Shown piece by piece: positions 51,750 through 62,872 of a DNA stretch of 64,000 nucleotides (position 1 is its first letter; every line of letters begins with the position of its first letter). The notes below the pieces were generated by a model. That model worked only from the letters and a program-made list of their open reading frames with translations. It was not told where the DNA came from and ran no database searches. Source of the stretch: Euglena gracilis (Eukaryota; Euglenida; Euglenophyceae; Euglenales); NCBI GenBank assembly GCA_039621445.1, contig CP154955.1, forward strand, positions 37,303,123-37,367,122. The letters run 5' to 3'. The position numbers were made by a program, and so were the translations under genes.

Positions 51750-52928
51750 GCTTTGCATCTTTCTGATTACGCCTGGTACACACCCCCTGCCTGAAAATCA
51801 CCCCATACATGGGTATGTTCACGAATTGCAGGTGGGAAAAAATGCCACACCCCAGGTGGCCCCTGCTTTGCATGATTTGCTCAGGCAATTCTGGAGGGGA
51901 AACAAGTACAAAATTCAACCATTTACGATTTCCTGGGAAGAAACCCCAGCTTAAAGCGTTATCAAAGCGCTTTTACGCTTCTATGGGGAATTTTTGACAA
52001 AATGGGGGTACCCCCCCTGAAGCCACCACTGACCAAGTGGTTGACGCTTTAATTCAACTATTTCAATTTTCAAAGGCCCAAGCACGCAATGCATACAGTG
52101 CTATGCTTTTGATCCCTGGCTTTGGTGGCCTAAGGTTCCATGGCATGTTAGCACCTTATAAAAGGCTTTGGAACCAAAACCTGGAGAAATAAAGTGCATT
52201 CTGGGATGCCCTCCCAATCCTCCTGGGGCTGGCACAGTCCCCCCTGCCCTCTGATATGTGTACATTGCGTACACAACTCATTTTCTGTTCATGCATCCTC
52301 TGTTTATACAGATCATCTGATTTGGCACAGGTCCAAAGAACCATCAGTGTGTTGGGGGGGGGCACCCTACATCAAAATTAAACGTAAAGGGCGAAAACTC
52401 CATAAGTGGGAGATAGTTGTCTCCATTCCCCAGTGCCCCCAAATCAGTCCCTTTCATTTGATGATGTCTTGTGTGACAGCAACACGTTTCCTTGTGAAAC
52501 CTGGGGGCCCCCTTTTAATTACGTTAAAACCCCCCTATAAAGCTATTAAGGCAGATACCATTGCTTCGATAACCAAACACTTTTTGGCCCAGCAGGGGGT
52601 ACCCCCCCAGGTTTGGGGACCCCACTCCACCAGAGGGGTAGGAGTTAGTTTACTCAAAAAATTGGGCCTTTCTGCCCAAGAAGTTTTTGAAATTGGTCAG
52701 TGGAAGGGGGTTGAGGCTTTCACAGCCCATTACCAAAGACTTGGTGCCCAAGGTGCTTTGGAGAGTGCCCTGGCACCCCTTTTTTCAGTGCACAATCTGG
52801 CCTCACAATGGCAAAGTGCGGAGCCCGAGGTGTCTCGTACTCCCTCGAGGCAGACCGAGAAGGGAGGAAGGGACACCGAGGGCGAAGCACAAAGACATTG
52901 TGAGCCCGACCCCCCCACCCAAATATGA
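51750..52928 (+). pseudogene. Tyrosine recombinase (DIRS/Crypton type), broken
   Basis: Plus strand: LKALSKRFYASMGNF, then FSKAQARNAYSAMLLIPGFG, LAPYKRLWNQNLEK, stop, SAFWDALPILLGLAQSPL, and CLYRSSDLAQV with the first catalytic Arg at 52310-52312. A G9 run (52354-52362) shifts the frame, then YIKIKRKGRKLHKW (Lys strand), WGPHSTRGVGVSLLKKLG (His 52623, Arg 52632), FEIGQWKG (Trp 52701) and TAHYQRLG (nucleophile Tyr 52731-52733). All R-K-HxxR-W-Y positions are present, so this is a confident tyrosine recombinase domain; three lesions make it nonfunctional as read. Next to it on the opposite strand is the gypsy gag. Confidence 0.88.
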
Positions 52929-53175
52929 AAATTTGTCTTCAAACGCCCTCGATCAGAAGATGGGGGCCAGGGGGGGGAGGTGTGGGGGGACCCCGCCAGG
53001 CAAAGAAACAGCGCCACGGTCGCCACGTCGGAGACAATGCAGCAAAGCCTAACCCAAAGCACCAAAGCAATCAAGCAGCAAACCGTCGGCGAGCAAGGCA
53101 TGGCCTCACAATGTCTTTGTGCTTCGCCCTCGGTGTCCCTTCCTCCCTTCTCGGTCTGCCTCGAGGGAGTACGAG
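52834..53175. repeat. Perfect 71-bp inverted repeat at the recombinase 3' end
   Basis: Arms 52834-52904 and 53105-53175 are exact reverse complements (71 of 71), with a 200-bp spacer. The left arm overlaps the recombinase C-terminal frame. A diverged third copy follows at about 53430-53550. DIRS-group elements carry inverted terminal and internal complementary repeats, which may be what this is. Confidence 0.93.
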
Positions 53176-53179
53176 TCCG

Positions 53180-54320
53180 TGGTCATGTAAACCCACTTTC
53201 TTCTCCACTGCATTGCTCATTGAAGTCAAAATTGACATTTGATAGTCGACTTTTTCAGTTGATATTTAGCTGGTTCGTGCTCTTCTGGACATTGATTTGA
53301 TATTTAATTCTTCTCTCGGCTCTCCTCGGTTCGTGAATTCATGCCCTTTATTTTGGGTGTCGAAGGGCCAGCCAGCAGTCTGCAAACTCCCGGCGAAAAG
53401 GGGTAATAAGCGGACCTGCTAACCCAGCGCATCGAACAATCACACAACAAACCGCCTGCGAGCAAGGCCTGGTCTCACATTGGCGGAGTGTGGAGTCCTC
53501 TCCTTGTCGTCGGTTTCCCATAGAGGAGTGAGAATGCCCTCGAGGAGAAATTGTGGCCTTGTTATCCTGGAGGGAGTAAAAGCACCAACGTCTAAATACC
53601 CTGTCAAACGCTGAGGTGCTTTCCTCACCATCTTTCAATCAGAAAAAATTCTGTCCTTCCTGCAGTGGGATCCAACCGCGAATGCTGGCCATTTATTCCA
53701 GATACAAAAAACCCAATTTTCAAAATTTCCTCAGCCTCAGTAGTGGCCGTTCAAATTGGAAAAAAAAAAGCAGTAAACAGTGTCCATGGCATAGGCTTTT
53801 GTGGCAATCCTTTTTCTGACATTCTGACAATCCATTTTTAAATATCTCGTGCACGGTAAAGAATTGTGCATTGGTCAGGGATGTGGTCAAAACATCAGGG
53901 AGGCACAGGCGGCCCATCAGCTTGGAGACCAATAAACGACAACCGCCACCCACTGTTTGAGAATTGCGCTACAATTAACAAAGCAACAAAACCAAATTCT
54001 CCCCACACTGGTGACAACGTTTTAAAAACACTTCAAAGGATAAGGTGTGGATAAATCCATACATTTTTTTTGTGTGGAAGCAAGTTGGTTCCTGTGCTAC
54101 GAGCTTGGACCAGGGTGATTTTGAGAAGGGTTGAAATCCATGCAGATTTAACCATTTGGCCGGAATGGCTCAAATAGTAACCCCCTCACCAGCTGCCCCC
54201 ACGATGGTTTTTGCAATGTGAATAATGATTTTCTCAACTCTCACCATGCCCACTTTCTTATGCGCAACACTTTTCTACCCTTTGCACTGAAATCCTTTTC
54301 AGTCCTGCCTCAGACTGTCA
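53180..54320. other. No gene seen beyond the diverged inverted-repeat copy
   Basis: 53430-53550 repeats CAAACCG.C.GCGAGCAAGGC, TCACA.TG and CCTCGAGG in the order found at 53090-53165. The rest, to 54320, has no supported feature. Confidence 0.5.
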
Positions 54321-54325
54321 AACTA

Positions 54326-54621
54326 ACCCCCCCCCCTAATAGAAGCACGGGGCCGCTACAAGCACAGCGTCCAAATAAAAGCGCACCCCCCGCCGCCTTT
54401 GGCCTTCGGCGGCGGTCCGCTACAAGCGCACCCCCCATTTTGATGGGATTCCTGAAGGAAATCAACAAAAATTGCGCAGGTAGGGTCCAAATAGAAGCGC
54501 ACCCCCCATTTTGATGGGATTCCTGAAGGAAATCAACAAAAATTGCGCAGGTAGGGTCCAAATAGAAGCGCACCCCCCGCCGCCGGAGGCGGCGGGTGCT
54601 TCTATTAGGGGGGGGGGGGGT
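54326..54621. mobile_element. 296-bp TIR element with TA target site and internal 71-bp repeat
   Basis: TA then ACCCCCCCCCC and TAATAGAAGCAC at the left; GTGCTTCTATTA, G run and T then TA at the right. Inside, a 71-bp unit (from GCGCACCCCCCATTTTGATG) occurs twice in perfect tandem at 54426-54496 and 54497-54567. CCGCCGCC.../...GGCGGCGG hairpins flank it. No coding. Confidence 0.75.
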
Positions 54622-54639
54622 TATATGTCATTCCAGCTG

Positions 54640-56640
54640 TGGGAGGAAATGGGAGTGGGAGAAAAGTGCTGGCTGACTGGACCAGCAGGGGGGGGGGGGT
54701 GCCCTCTGGCTCAAGAAATTACATGCTCAAAACCCGTGATGAGGGAAACCCCCCATAAACCAAGACGCATTCAGTCCTGGTGGTTTACTGAATTTGTGCA
54801 GACAAGGGATGGCGACATGCAAGGGCCGTGGACTCGCAATATACACCCAATGCATATTTGGGGAAAAAACAGAAAGAACATTTCGGGACACATCACCAAA
54901 GAATCCACATTCTGAGAACATTGGATTGATTGAGCACAGCCCAGTGGACCCTCGATTCCAGCAACAAAGCATCCTACCTCTTTGGCAAACTTTGGACCAA
55001 CCACCCTGAAAAAGACACACGCTGGCTTAGACCCCAAAAACCTTACACAGAAAAACTTGGAAATTCAGGGATGGAATAGCACTCAAATCCCAAGATGCAA
55101 ATCAGAAAAAAATCCAGCTTTGTTCTGAAAGAACTGAAATGGGTTAATCGCTGAAAACTCTTGCCAAACCGTCATACAAGAGTTCCAGATAATGAAAACC
55201 AGTTCTTCAGAAAACAACACAAAATGCTGGATCAGAAAAAAGCACTAAAATCTCAATAACGTTGGTTGACTTTTACCAGAATTTCACCAGATGAATTTTT
55301 TTTTAACTGCAACCGAAGTGAAGCAGAATGGGCTGAGACGAAATGGCGAAAACGAACATTATGGACAGTTTCTCACATGTTATCAGGAGATGAGGCAATA
55401 AAAGCAGCAGAGAAAAAAGACAACGCAGTTTGTTTTAGCGAGTCTCAAAAGCAAATGAGGCAAAAAATTCTGAACAGCACGTGCTAAGAATGCACAATCC
55501 ACCGCCTGCCCTTTCCTCTCCTGAGTGGGTCTGGGACAGCGGCGCAAAAATGTGCTGGTCGGGGGACCGCAATACGAGCCAGGGGCTTGCTGCTGGAAGC
55601 CAAGCTCCACCACCACGTCGATTTGAGAGCGTTGTCCGGAACAGCCTGTACAAAGGGGAGGAGTGCAACTGCAAGGTAGATGTTCGAAGCCCTGAAATGG
55701 AAAAAGGCCGTTGGCATTGGGATGGGGTGGAAGAATGAGAAAAAAAACGTTTGCTGTCCCAGTGATGAAACGAACAATTTTCAGGGGAAAAGAGACGGAA
55801 AATCGGTGAAAACAGATCATATCAGGGGAGAGGGGGAGGGGGGAAATTAATTTTATCCTTGAACAATTGCCAAACCAGCCAAAACATCAAAAAAATATTT
55901 TTCACTTTCAATTTTCGACCCCGTTTGAACCCCAGACCAGCTCGTGGTCGACGCTGTAGAAAGGGGGGCCCCTTTGGGACTCTCCAAAGACTGCCCTTGT
56001 GGTGGGTGAACCCCCCCCCCCCGGGTCCAGCTAAGAGGCTGAAAAATTTGGGCTGGCTAGAAAAAGGTAGCTGCCCCCCCCCTTCACTTGTCCCTGGCTG
56101 AACTGGGCCTGACCCGGGCCAAGCTGGGTACCAAAAAAATCGAACTGAAACTGCAAAATATACCTAAAAATATTAGTAGCTTAAATAACACAATATTGGT
56201 GGTTGTTCCAACCAACCAAATTGGTCAACCCCCCTTGTGGCAAGGGGGGGGGCTCAACCATACCATTGCTGACTGACGGGAGGGGGGGGGAGGTGGTGTC
56301 GCTTTCTTGGGCGGTCTACTTCGCACTTGGCTCACAAAAGTCGACGTTGTGCGATCGCAATCCGAGACCCATTCCGGAATTCTGGCCTTTTTTGGGGTTG
56401 TTGAGGCACCCGGAAAACATGTGCCTCAAAACCCCCATCACCGGATCTCGGGCACAAAGGGAATTTGAAGCTTCCAATTCAAATCGCAAACTGATCATTG
56501 GACAAATCTGAAAGAACAGCCTGTCACTCCACGGACTTTGTGGTCTCACACATTCTACCACCTGGGAGCTGATCGACAAACTCACAGCTCACCTGGAAAT
56601 GACTTCTGCCAGAATGGCCGCTTTTTTGGGACCCAAATGA
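54640..56640. other. No assignable gene
   Basis: Short plus-strand frames such as FFFNCNRSEAEWAETKWRKR (55290) and EECNCKVDVRSPEMEKGRW (55660) are protein-like, but I recognise no family and see no splice context. They may be remains of transposon coding. G/C clamps lie at 56010-56020 and 56280-56290. Confidence 0.4.
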
Positions 56641-56732
56641 TGGGCAGGGGCAGGGAGATATCCTGGTTGGCCGAAAACTTTATTCCGGGGTTTTATTCCG
56701 GTTTATTCCGGTCAATTTTTGCCTGAATATAT

Positions 56733-56995
56733 TTAGAATTTTTTCAAAATACAACTGGTGTTACAATTAACGTTTTCCAAACAAAAGTCATACCGGATGC
56801 CCGAATTGAGTAAAACGTCATTGAACACTTTCATGAGTTCCTTGTGCTCAACCCCGGGGCTGGCCCCTTTGCACTCCATGAAAGCGCTCCACCAGGTACC
56901 GTTTTTCTCCTTGTTCAACTGTGATTCAGCACAATTCATTGCCAATAGAGTCCAGCCACCCGTCAAACATCACGTACAGCAAACAACTGTTTTCT
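56733..56995 (-). pseudogene. Probable hAT transposase middle fragment
   Basis: In one minus-strand frame: CLLYVMFDGWLDSIGNEL, stop, ITVEQGEKRYLVERFHG; then in another frame EHKELMKVFNDVLLNSGIRY. The ..MFDGW.D..G.. signature is that of hAT-type transposase catalytic domains, and the following ...RYLv...f pattern fits. It is adjacent on its 5' side to the TA element at 57005. Call by eye only. Confidence 0.5.
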
Positions 56996-57004
56996 GCCCA
57001 CTTA

Positions 57005-57766
57005 CTGTCCCCGGAAAAAATAACAATAATAATAACAACCAAAAAAATAACAACCCAAGCCTTTCAGGTTGCTATTTTTTCGGTTGTTATTTTTCCAAAT
57101 TTTTTCCTGTGTAAAGGCCCCGCCTTCGCCATGGCTCTTTGGATCAGGCTTCTTTTTAAGACCCCCGGGGGGGGGAGGGGGGGGGTCCCCCCCCCACCCA
57201 CCCAGGGGTGGCGGGGGCCCCCCCCCCCCCCGGGGGGGGGGGGGCGGGACCCCCCCCAAAATCGGGCCCGCTAAAGGCGATTTCCAAAAATTTTCGGCGC
57301 TTCGCGCCGAAAAGGTATACCCAGCGCCTCCGGCGCGGGACCCCCCCCCCCGGGGGGGGGGGGGGGGCCCGCGCAGACCCACCCACCCACCCCCCCTCCC
57401 CCCGGGGGGGGGGGGGTCTGCTGACTTAAAAAGAAGCCTGCTTTGGATACTTTCTCACTTGGCCTGGCTGAGAGGGTGGCGGGGCCAGTATGGATGAGCA
57501 AACCCCTTTGTTGCTGCAGCCAGAAAATACCGCACGGTATACCAACAGGTTTTATTATTGAAGATTTCTTTCTTCTCTTTTTGGCAGGTACCGGAAGGGA
57601 CAATCAAAGCTTGGCTATTTCCAATATTTGACCTGTCAGATATTGACGTCGCTGACCTGATTTGATGACCTGGACCCAGTTTTTCGTGAATTCCATATTG
57701 ACATCCTTGTTGCTCTGAAGCCTTCCGGGTTGTTATTTTTCCGGTTGTTATTTTTTCCGGGGACAG
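57005..57766. mobile_element. TA-flanked TIR element, interrupted by a hAT MITE
   Basis: A 22-bp perfect terminal repeat begins CTGTCCCCGG and runs into AAAAAATAACAA; TA lies outside both ends (57003-57004 and 57767-57768). Subterminal TAACAAC repeats occur on both arms. Own length is about 458 bp once the MITE at 57145-57440 and one TSD copy are excluded. TA flanks fit Tc1/mariner. No transposase coding recognised. Confidence 0.85.
57145..57440. mobile_element. hAT-type MITE, 296 bp, perfect 8-bp TSD
   Basis: Starts CAGGCTTCTTTTTAAG, ends CTTAAAAAGAAGCCTG. Flanks CTTTGGAT (57137-57144) and CTTTGGAT (57441-57448) are identical. It is an inverted-orientation copy of 37791-38073, with TTTTCGGCGCTTCGCGCCGA at 57291-57310 and CCAGCGCCTCCGGCGCGGG at 57321-57339. 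Confidence 0.95.
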
Positions 57767-57779
57767 TAAGAGCTTGATT

Positions 57780-58030
57780 GCTGTCCCGTTCTTATTGGTC
57801 TTTTGCTCTTTTCGCAAATTGGATGCAGACCTGGAAAAAATACAAACCAAAATTGAACAAAAAGCACAGAAAACCCAGAACGTGCCGTGCACATCAGTGT
57901 TTCTGTGAAAGAACGCCCTGATTGAAGTATGATCCACTTTGTCCAATGGGAACCCTGCCGCCAAAAACGCTGCAGCCAAACCAGCGTTGATATTGTCCTT
58001 GTTCATGTCTCTTTGGAAAGAACTCAGGGA
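57780..58030 (-). pseudogene. Probable hAT transposase N-terminal fragment
   Basis: The minus-strand frame reads INAGLAAAFLAAGFPLDKVD, HTSIRAFFHRNTDV, then (after a possible short intron ending TTTTTTCCAG) SASNLRKEQKTNKNGT. The pattern A.FLaA.iPL.Kvdhp.iR.FF....  ...LRKe is that of the helical region between the BED finger and the catalytic core in hAT proteins. Same strand as the DGW fragment at 56.9 kb; the TA element lies exactly between them. Confidence 0.5.
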
Positions 58031-58139
58031 CAAACATTCACTCAGTGCAGCCCCGCAAGCGGGATAAAACCCAAACAAAAAAAAATGCATCCAACCAGGG
58101 GGGAAATGGGCAAAATGAAGGTGTGCTCCTGATATCAGG

Positions 58140-59440
58140 TGCCGATTGTGCTGTGCTTGCGCTCTTTTGTTGTTCTTGTGATTTTGAAACCTCGTGTTTT
58201 ACTTCTGATACGCCAAAATGCATTTGCACATTTCGCCTTATTCACCACTCCTTTGGAAGATCTTGTCTTCTTCGTTGGTGGTCCGTCCACTTTGTCCGGT
58301 TCACCCAATCCATCCAACATGACTGAAGAAAACCTCCAAACACATCAAACTTCACCTTCATTCCCTTTGTGCCTTGCAGAATTTTTCATGCCATTGGCTG
58401 GCACTTTTCTTCCGGGGTTTCCGGTTTATTCCGGACTGGAATATCTCCCTGCCCCTGTGATGGGTTCAAGGGTGTCCAGAATTTCACCGCCCTTTCATAG
58501 CCTGCAAAAAAAATTCAAATTTGTAGAGCAAATCAAGAGCACACGACCCCGGCCAGAAAAGCAACTGAATGCAGGCTCTATGAATACCTGAATCTCACTC
58601 TGAAAAAAGGGTTGAACAGAGGCATTTTTCAACAACTGGAAACAGCTGAAATACTCGGCCATGGGGTGACTCAGCTGGGGTATGATTTCACACACCAGAA
58701 CAAATGCTCTTTTGAGCAGCATTTCAAAGTCCGCGAATGAGGTGTACGACGGAGGGGTTGCAAAGACTCTTTTTTGTCAGGCTGTGAGACATCGAAATCA
58801 CATTCCTGTCCAACAGCTGATGGAAAGGTACGTAACAGGGTTCAAGAAAACATTCCAGGCACCATATCATGCATCCATTTCTGATGAGCAAAAAATCACG
58901 TCAGGAAATGGTCCCAATGAGGATAAATTGACTGTGTCACTTGCGCAACCTCGCAAACATAAACAAAAAAGATGCTTGCGCAATTGCAGAACAGGTCGAC
59001 ATTTGGACAAAGAAACTGATGCCTGGCATCCTTGGACCATCGCCCATCCACCCAAATCATCAAAAAATGTGTTTTTCGACTTTTTATTTTTGACCCCGTT
59101 CAACTCCCAATCCGGCCCTTGGCCGGCCCTTTGACCAAAAAATCCTGTCCCTTGAAATACTTCATCTGTTGGCCCCTACCCCACCCACACCAACTGCTCA
59201 ACTGTTTTGAAATGAGTGTGGGGATGCTTAGCTGGTTAACCGCCTAAAACAAAATTGTAAGTTGATGAAAAGATTTTGTGGTTTTGGCTCATCCCAGATG
59301 CCAACAGTGCAACACTTTAAAACTATGTGAACTTGCTTTACTTGGTTTTGGGCCGTTTTGGAGATGAACCATTTGTGTTACAAATGCCTTGGCTGTCCTC
59401 ATCGTCGGGGGCGGAGTACCCGCTAAAAGAGCCAATTAGT
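58140..59440. other. No assignable gene
   Basis: Open frames exist on the plus strand (for example QQLMERYVTGFKKTFQAPY near 58820), without a recognised family. A repeat block at 59028-59120 recurs at 63392-63480. Confidence 0.4.
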
Positions 59441-59467
59441 TAGCTTGCCTGCCTTGAGCGCTGGGGC

Positions 59468-59686
59468 TTGGCCTCCTCTCGTGAGAAGAGGTGGAGAGGG
59501 GTTTCCAGAGACACCATTAATGAAGAGAGATGGAGGGGGCCAACTGTGCGGTCACAGAAGGCAAGCGGGAAACTGCCTGCGCAAAGGAGCGTACATCTCG
59601 ATCATTTGCGCAATTGCGCCAGTGAGTTTCAAAATAAATACAATTCCTCACATCCCATTGTCCACGGGCTGCTGAAAAAGTCTTGA
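59468..59686 (+). CDS. Unassigned open frame, possibly zinc-finger debris
   Basis: The frame reads EKRWRGVSRDTINEERWRGP, SQKASGKLPAQRSVHLDHL, RNCASEFQNKYNSSHP. The spaced His-Leu..His-Leu..Cys pattern is vaguely like the end of a BED finger, but the paired cysteines are missing. Not assigned. Confidence 0.25.
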   Translation: MASSREKRWRGVSRDTINEERWRGPTVRSQKASGKLPAQRSVHLDHLRNCASEFQNKYNSSHPIVHGLLKKS

Positions 59687-60189
59687 CTTTACGTACTCAA
59701 CACATCTGTGAAAACAAGGGCCCCTGTTACTGGAAAAATCATTCCCCACTGTGCTTTGCCTCGGCGTCTGTCCCACAGCCGACAAACAGAGTTTCCGAGC
59801 AGCTTCATCTGTTCATTTCCTGTGAAAATCATGGGGTGCATCACTCAGTCTGAAACAAACATATTTGGGGGTACTCGGCACACCAACTCCTTTGTGCAAT
59901 TGCACAAGAGCTTACGCTATTTCAATATCCCATTCATTGGCTATGTGCCCCCTTCGACCTCATGACAAAGATGGGTCACCAACTTCCCTCCTCTGAAAAA
60001 CCAGAAAAAGAAAAAGAATCCTTCTGCACGTCTTCCAACCCTGGCTGCCAGAGCCCTTCCCCGCTGGCCGGTTGTGGGCATTGAAACCGGTGCCCTCACA
60101 CCTGTAACTGTCTCCTCACATTCCGGACCTGCCAAGGCAAAATTTTCGGTTCTGTTGACTGGCAAAGGCAAAGCCAAACCAGGACGGTC

Positions 60190-60572
60190 CAGGGGGGGGG
60201 AATTGATATCGGAGGCCTTCGGAAAAATTGAGGAAAAATTGATATCGGGAATGTACACATTTCTGCTTGGGGGGACTTAGAAATTTTTCAATTGTAAGGT
60301 TCAGAACACCGCAACACCCACGTCGATGCAGGCGAGCACAAATCAACACGCTTGATATTCTTTGCACAGGTAGGACGCACCCAGTCCTGTGACCAGTGGC
60401 AACTGGATTTGGGAACGTTTGTGGAAATGTTCACAAGTCAGCATGGATTTCACATGAAATGCAGGTGGGAAAAAAATTCTGTGGAAAAAATGGAAAAAAA
60501 ATTGCGGAAAAATTGCGGAAATTGCGGAAATATTGCGGGAAAATTGCGGATATCAATTCCCCCCCCCCTGCA
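60190..60572. mobile_element. hAT-type MITE, about 382 bp
   Basis: Left end CAGGGGGGGGGAATTGATATC; right end GATATCAATT, a C run and CTG, then CA. GGACGGTC lies at 60182-60189 and again at 60573-60580. The two extra bases CA at the right junction are unexplained. TATTGCGG/ATTGCGGA repeats sit inside the right arm. A different family from the 15/40-kb elements. Confidence 0.7.
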
Positions 60573-60633
60573 GGACGGTCCATGACTAAAAAAAAATCGT
60601 CCCAATACACTTCAACCGAAAAATAAGGATTTT

Positions 60634-61545
60634 GGGAAAACGGGGATTTTGGCCGGGGAAAATTTTTCGAATTTTTTTTGGAAAAAAATGAACCCAAAAT
60701 ACATGATTTTTTTGATAAAAAACCACATTTCCGCCCCAAAAAATCTCCAAGATTTTAGGGTTGAAAATTTTTAGTTTTCAGAGGGGGTCAAAAAAATTTG
60801 GGACACTGAAATTTTACTGAAACTTTTACTCTTTGGAAATTTTTTTGGATTTTCACTGGCATTTTTTTTTGCTTCAAAAACCTCTCAAAATCAAACTTTT
60901 GAGAAACGTTGAAATTTTGGAAGGTGTGAAAAAAATGGGGTTTGGGGGATTTTGGGGCTTTGGGGAAAAAGCTGCAAAAAAAAAACAATGTGCGAAAGCC
61001 AGTCAACGCGGAAAAACCAGTCAACCACCCCCTCCCCGGGGGAGGGGGTTGGTCAATGACTAAATGATTGTGTGGGCGGGTTGCCAACTTCCAGAACTTC
61101 CAGAGGAAGAGGGGAGAGGTATATATATGGTCTTTTTCGGGGCAGGCCAGGGCAGCATTTTCACCAATTTCGGGAAAACGCGGATTTGGGCCGAAAATTT
61201 TTTGAAAATTTATTTGAAAAATGAACCCAAAATACATGATTTTGATGGAAAACCACATTTTTTCACAAAAAAAAACTCAAAAATTTCAGTGTTAAATTTC
61301 GTAGTTTTTAGGAGGGGGGTGGAATATAACGAAGGTCAAAAAAAATGGACCAAATTTTGGCACAATCAAAAATTTACTGACATTTTTTCTCTTGGAATTT
61401 TTTTGGATTCTCAATGGCTTTTTTTGCTTCAAAAAACTCTCAAAATTCAATTTTAGAGGAAATGTTTGAAGTTTTGGAAAGTGTGGAAAAATGGGGGTTT
61501 GAGGAGTATTTGGGGGGACTTCCCATATGGGTCCCAAAATGTCCC
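60634..61545. repeat. Two copies of a roughly 350-bp A/T-tract repeat, 538 bp apart
   Basis: Copy 1 starts GGGAAAACGGGGATTTTGG (60634), copy 2 GGGAAAACGCGGATTTGGG (61172). Both then show ATGAACCCAAAATACATGAT, AAACCACATTT, a GTTTT(C/T)AGAGG-like block, TTGCTTCAAAAA and GTTTTGGAA(G)GTGTG in the same order. Between them is a CCCTCCCCGGGGGAGGGGG clamp. No gene. Confidence 0.8.
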
Positions 61546-61599
61546 GAAGGCGCTGAAAAAAAATTTTCGGGTCCAATTTTTCGGTTTCTGTGTATTGGG

Positions 61600-62870
61600 G
61601 GGTCCTTAAGGGGGCGGTCCTTAACTTTAAAAAAAATCCCCTCCCTTGCCAAAAATTCCTGATTTTTTTGAAAAACAAACCAAAAATAAAAGCCCTTTAA
61701 TTTTTTGAACAAATTATATTTATGTAAAAACACCGAAACATCAAAAGAAATGTGTGAAATATGCTCAAAAGTGAGGAAAAGGGGTCTCTTTTGCTCATTT
61801 CCCAGCGCGCAGCACAAGAAGAAAATTTCGCTATTTTTGGAACCTCCGGTCCGGACCCCCCCCCCTACCACCATACCTCCCAGTTCCTCACTTTCCACTT
61901 TCAAAAAACCAGTCACCCACTTCCTACCCCCTCCCCCCGGGGATCGGTCGCTTTGGCCACTCGGCCAAAAATGGCAAAAAAATCAAACAATTTTGGCCAC
62001 CCCCCCCCCCCAGGTGGTTGGGGGTCTGGACCATTCCATCGCTTAAGGTGCATCCAACCCCACTCCAGCCAGGGGTGGACGACTTTTTTTTCTGGAGTGA
62101 CTGACTGGTTTTTGGCTCCAGACCCCCCCCCGGGTGGGGTCAGCCAGAAATGGCCAAAATTGCCACCCAGTGCCGATACCTCAAAACCGAAGGGTTCCCA
62201 TCTTTCCTTGGGGACACCCCCTCCACCCTATAAACCCTCCCTTAGATTGAACCCTGCGGTCCACTGCTTGCCAGGGTATTAAATGAGAGGGGGGAGGGGG
62301 AGGGGGTTTTCCCAGACCCCTCCCCCCCAGAGGGGTGAGGGGGTCGACCCCCCCCCTCTGGTAAAAATCAGCGCAAAAAAGCGCCAGAATTTTTTTTTGA
62401 TCGGCTTCAAAAAATGCCCAAAATTGTTTTCAGGTGATTTTTTTGACCAAATAACAAATACAGAGGATAAAAACATACGCATGCTGGCGCAAAGCGCCAG
62501 GGAAGGAAAAAATATCTGGTTTCATGGGGGTCCCCAGACCCCCTGGACCCCGCTCCCCCTGTACAAAACCAACGCCCACTTAATACCCTGGGGCTTGCAC
62601 AGGGCCGAAAATAAAAAAGCGAAAAAATATTTTGATAATTTTGGTGTTTGCCGGAATGTGGTGACTTTTTTCACTAAAATATTTTGATTCACTATTTTTT
62701 TCTGTGGGATTTTGGTCAAAATACTGCAACATGATTTGACCCCTCCCCTCAAACATTGCCCACAAGGTTTCAGGATTCCCGTTGAGCCCTGCACATCGCA
62801 TAGCGGGTGAAACCCCCATAAATTTCATGAATGGCCGGCGGACAATCAAATGCAGAAAGAGGGCACACAC
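61600..62870. repeat. C/G-clamp and hairpin field, no gene
   Basis: Clamps at 61860, 61930, 62000, 62120 and 62300-62360, CCAGTCAC/GTGACTG-type motifs, and hairpins GCGCAAAAAAGCGC (62371-62384) and CTGGCGCAAAGCGCCAG (62484-62500). Looks like overlapping nonautonomous elements. Confidence 0.6.
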
Positions 62871-62872
62871 CT

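Noticed and set aside
56640-58465. Inverted TTATTCCGG / GGCAGGGAGATAT blocks as termini of the hAT transposase element
   Set aside because: The blocks match only partly and their internal order is not clean; no target duplication was found.
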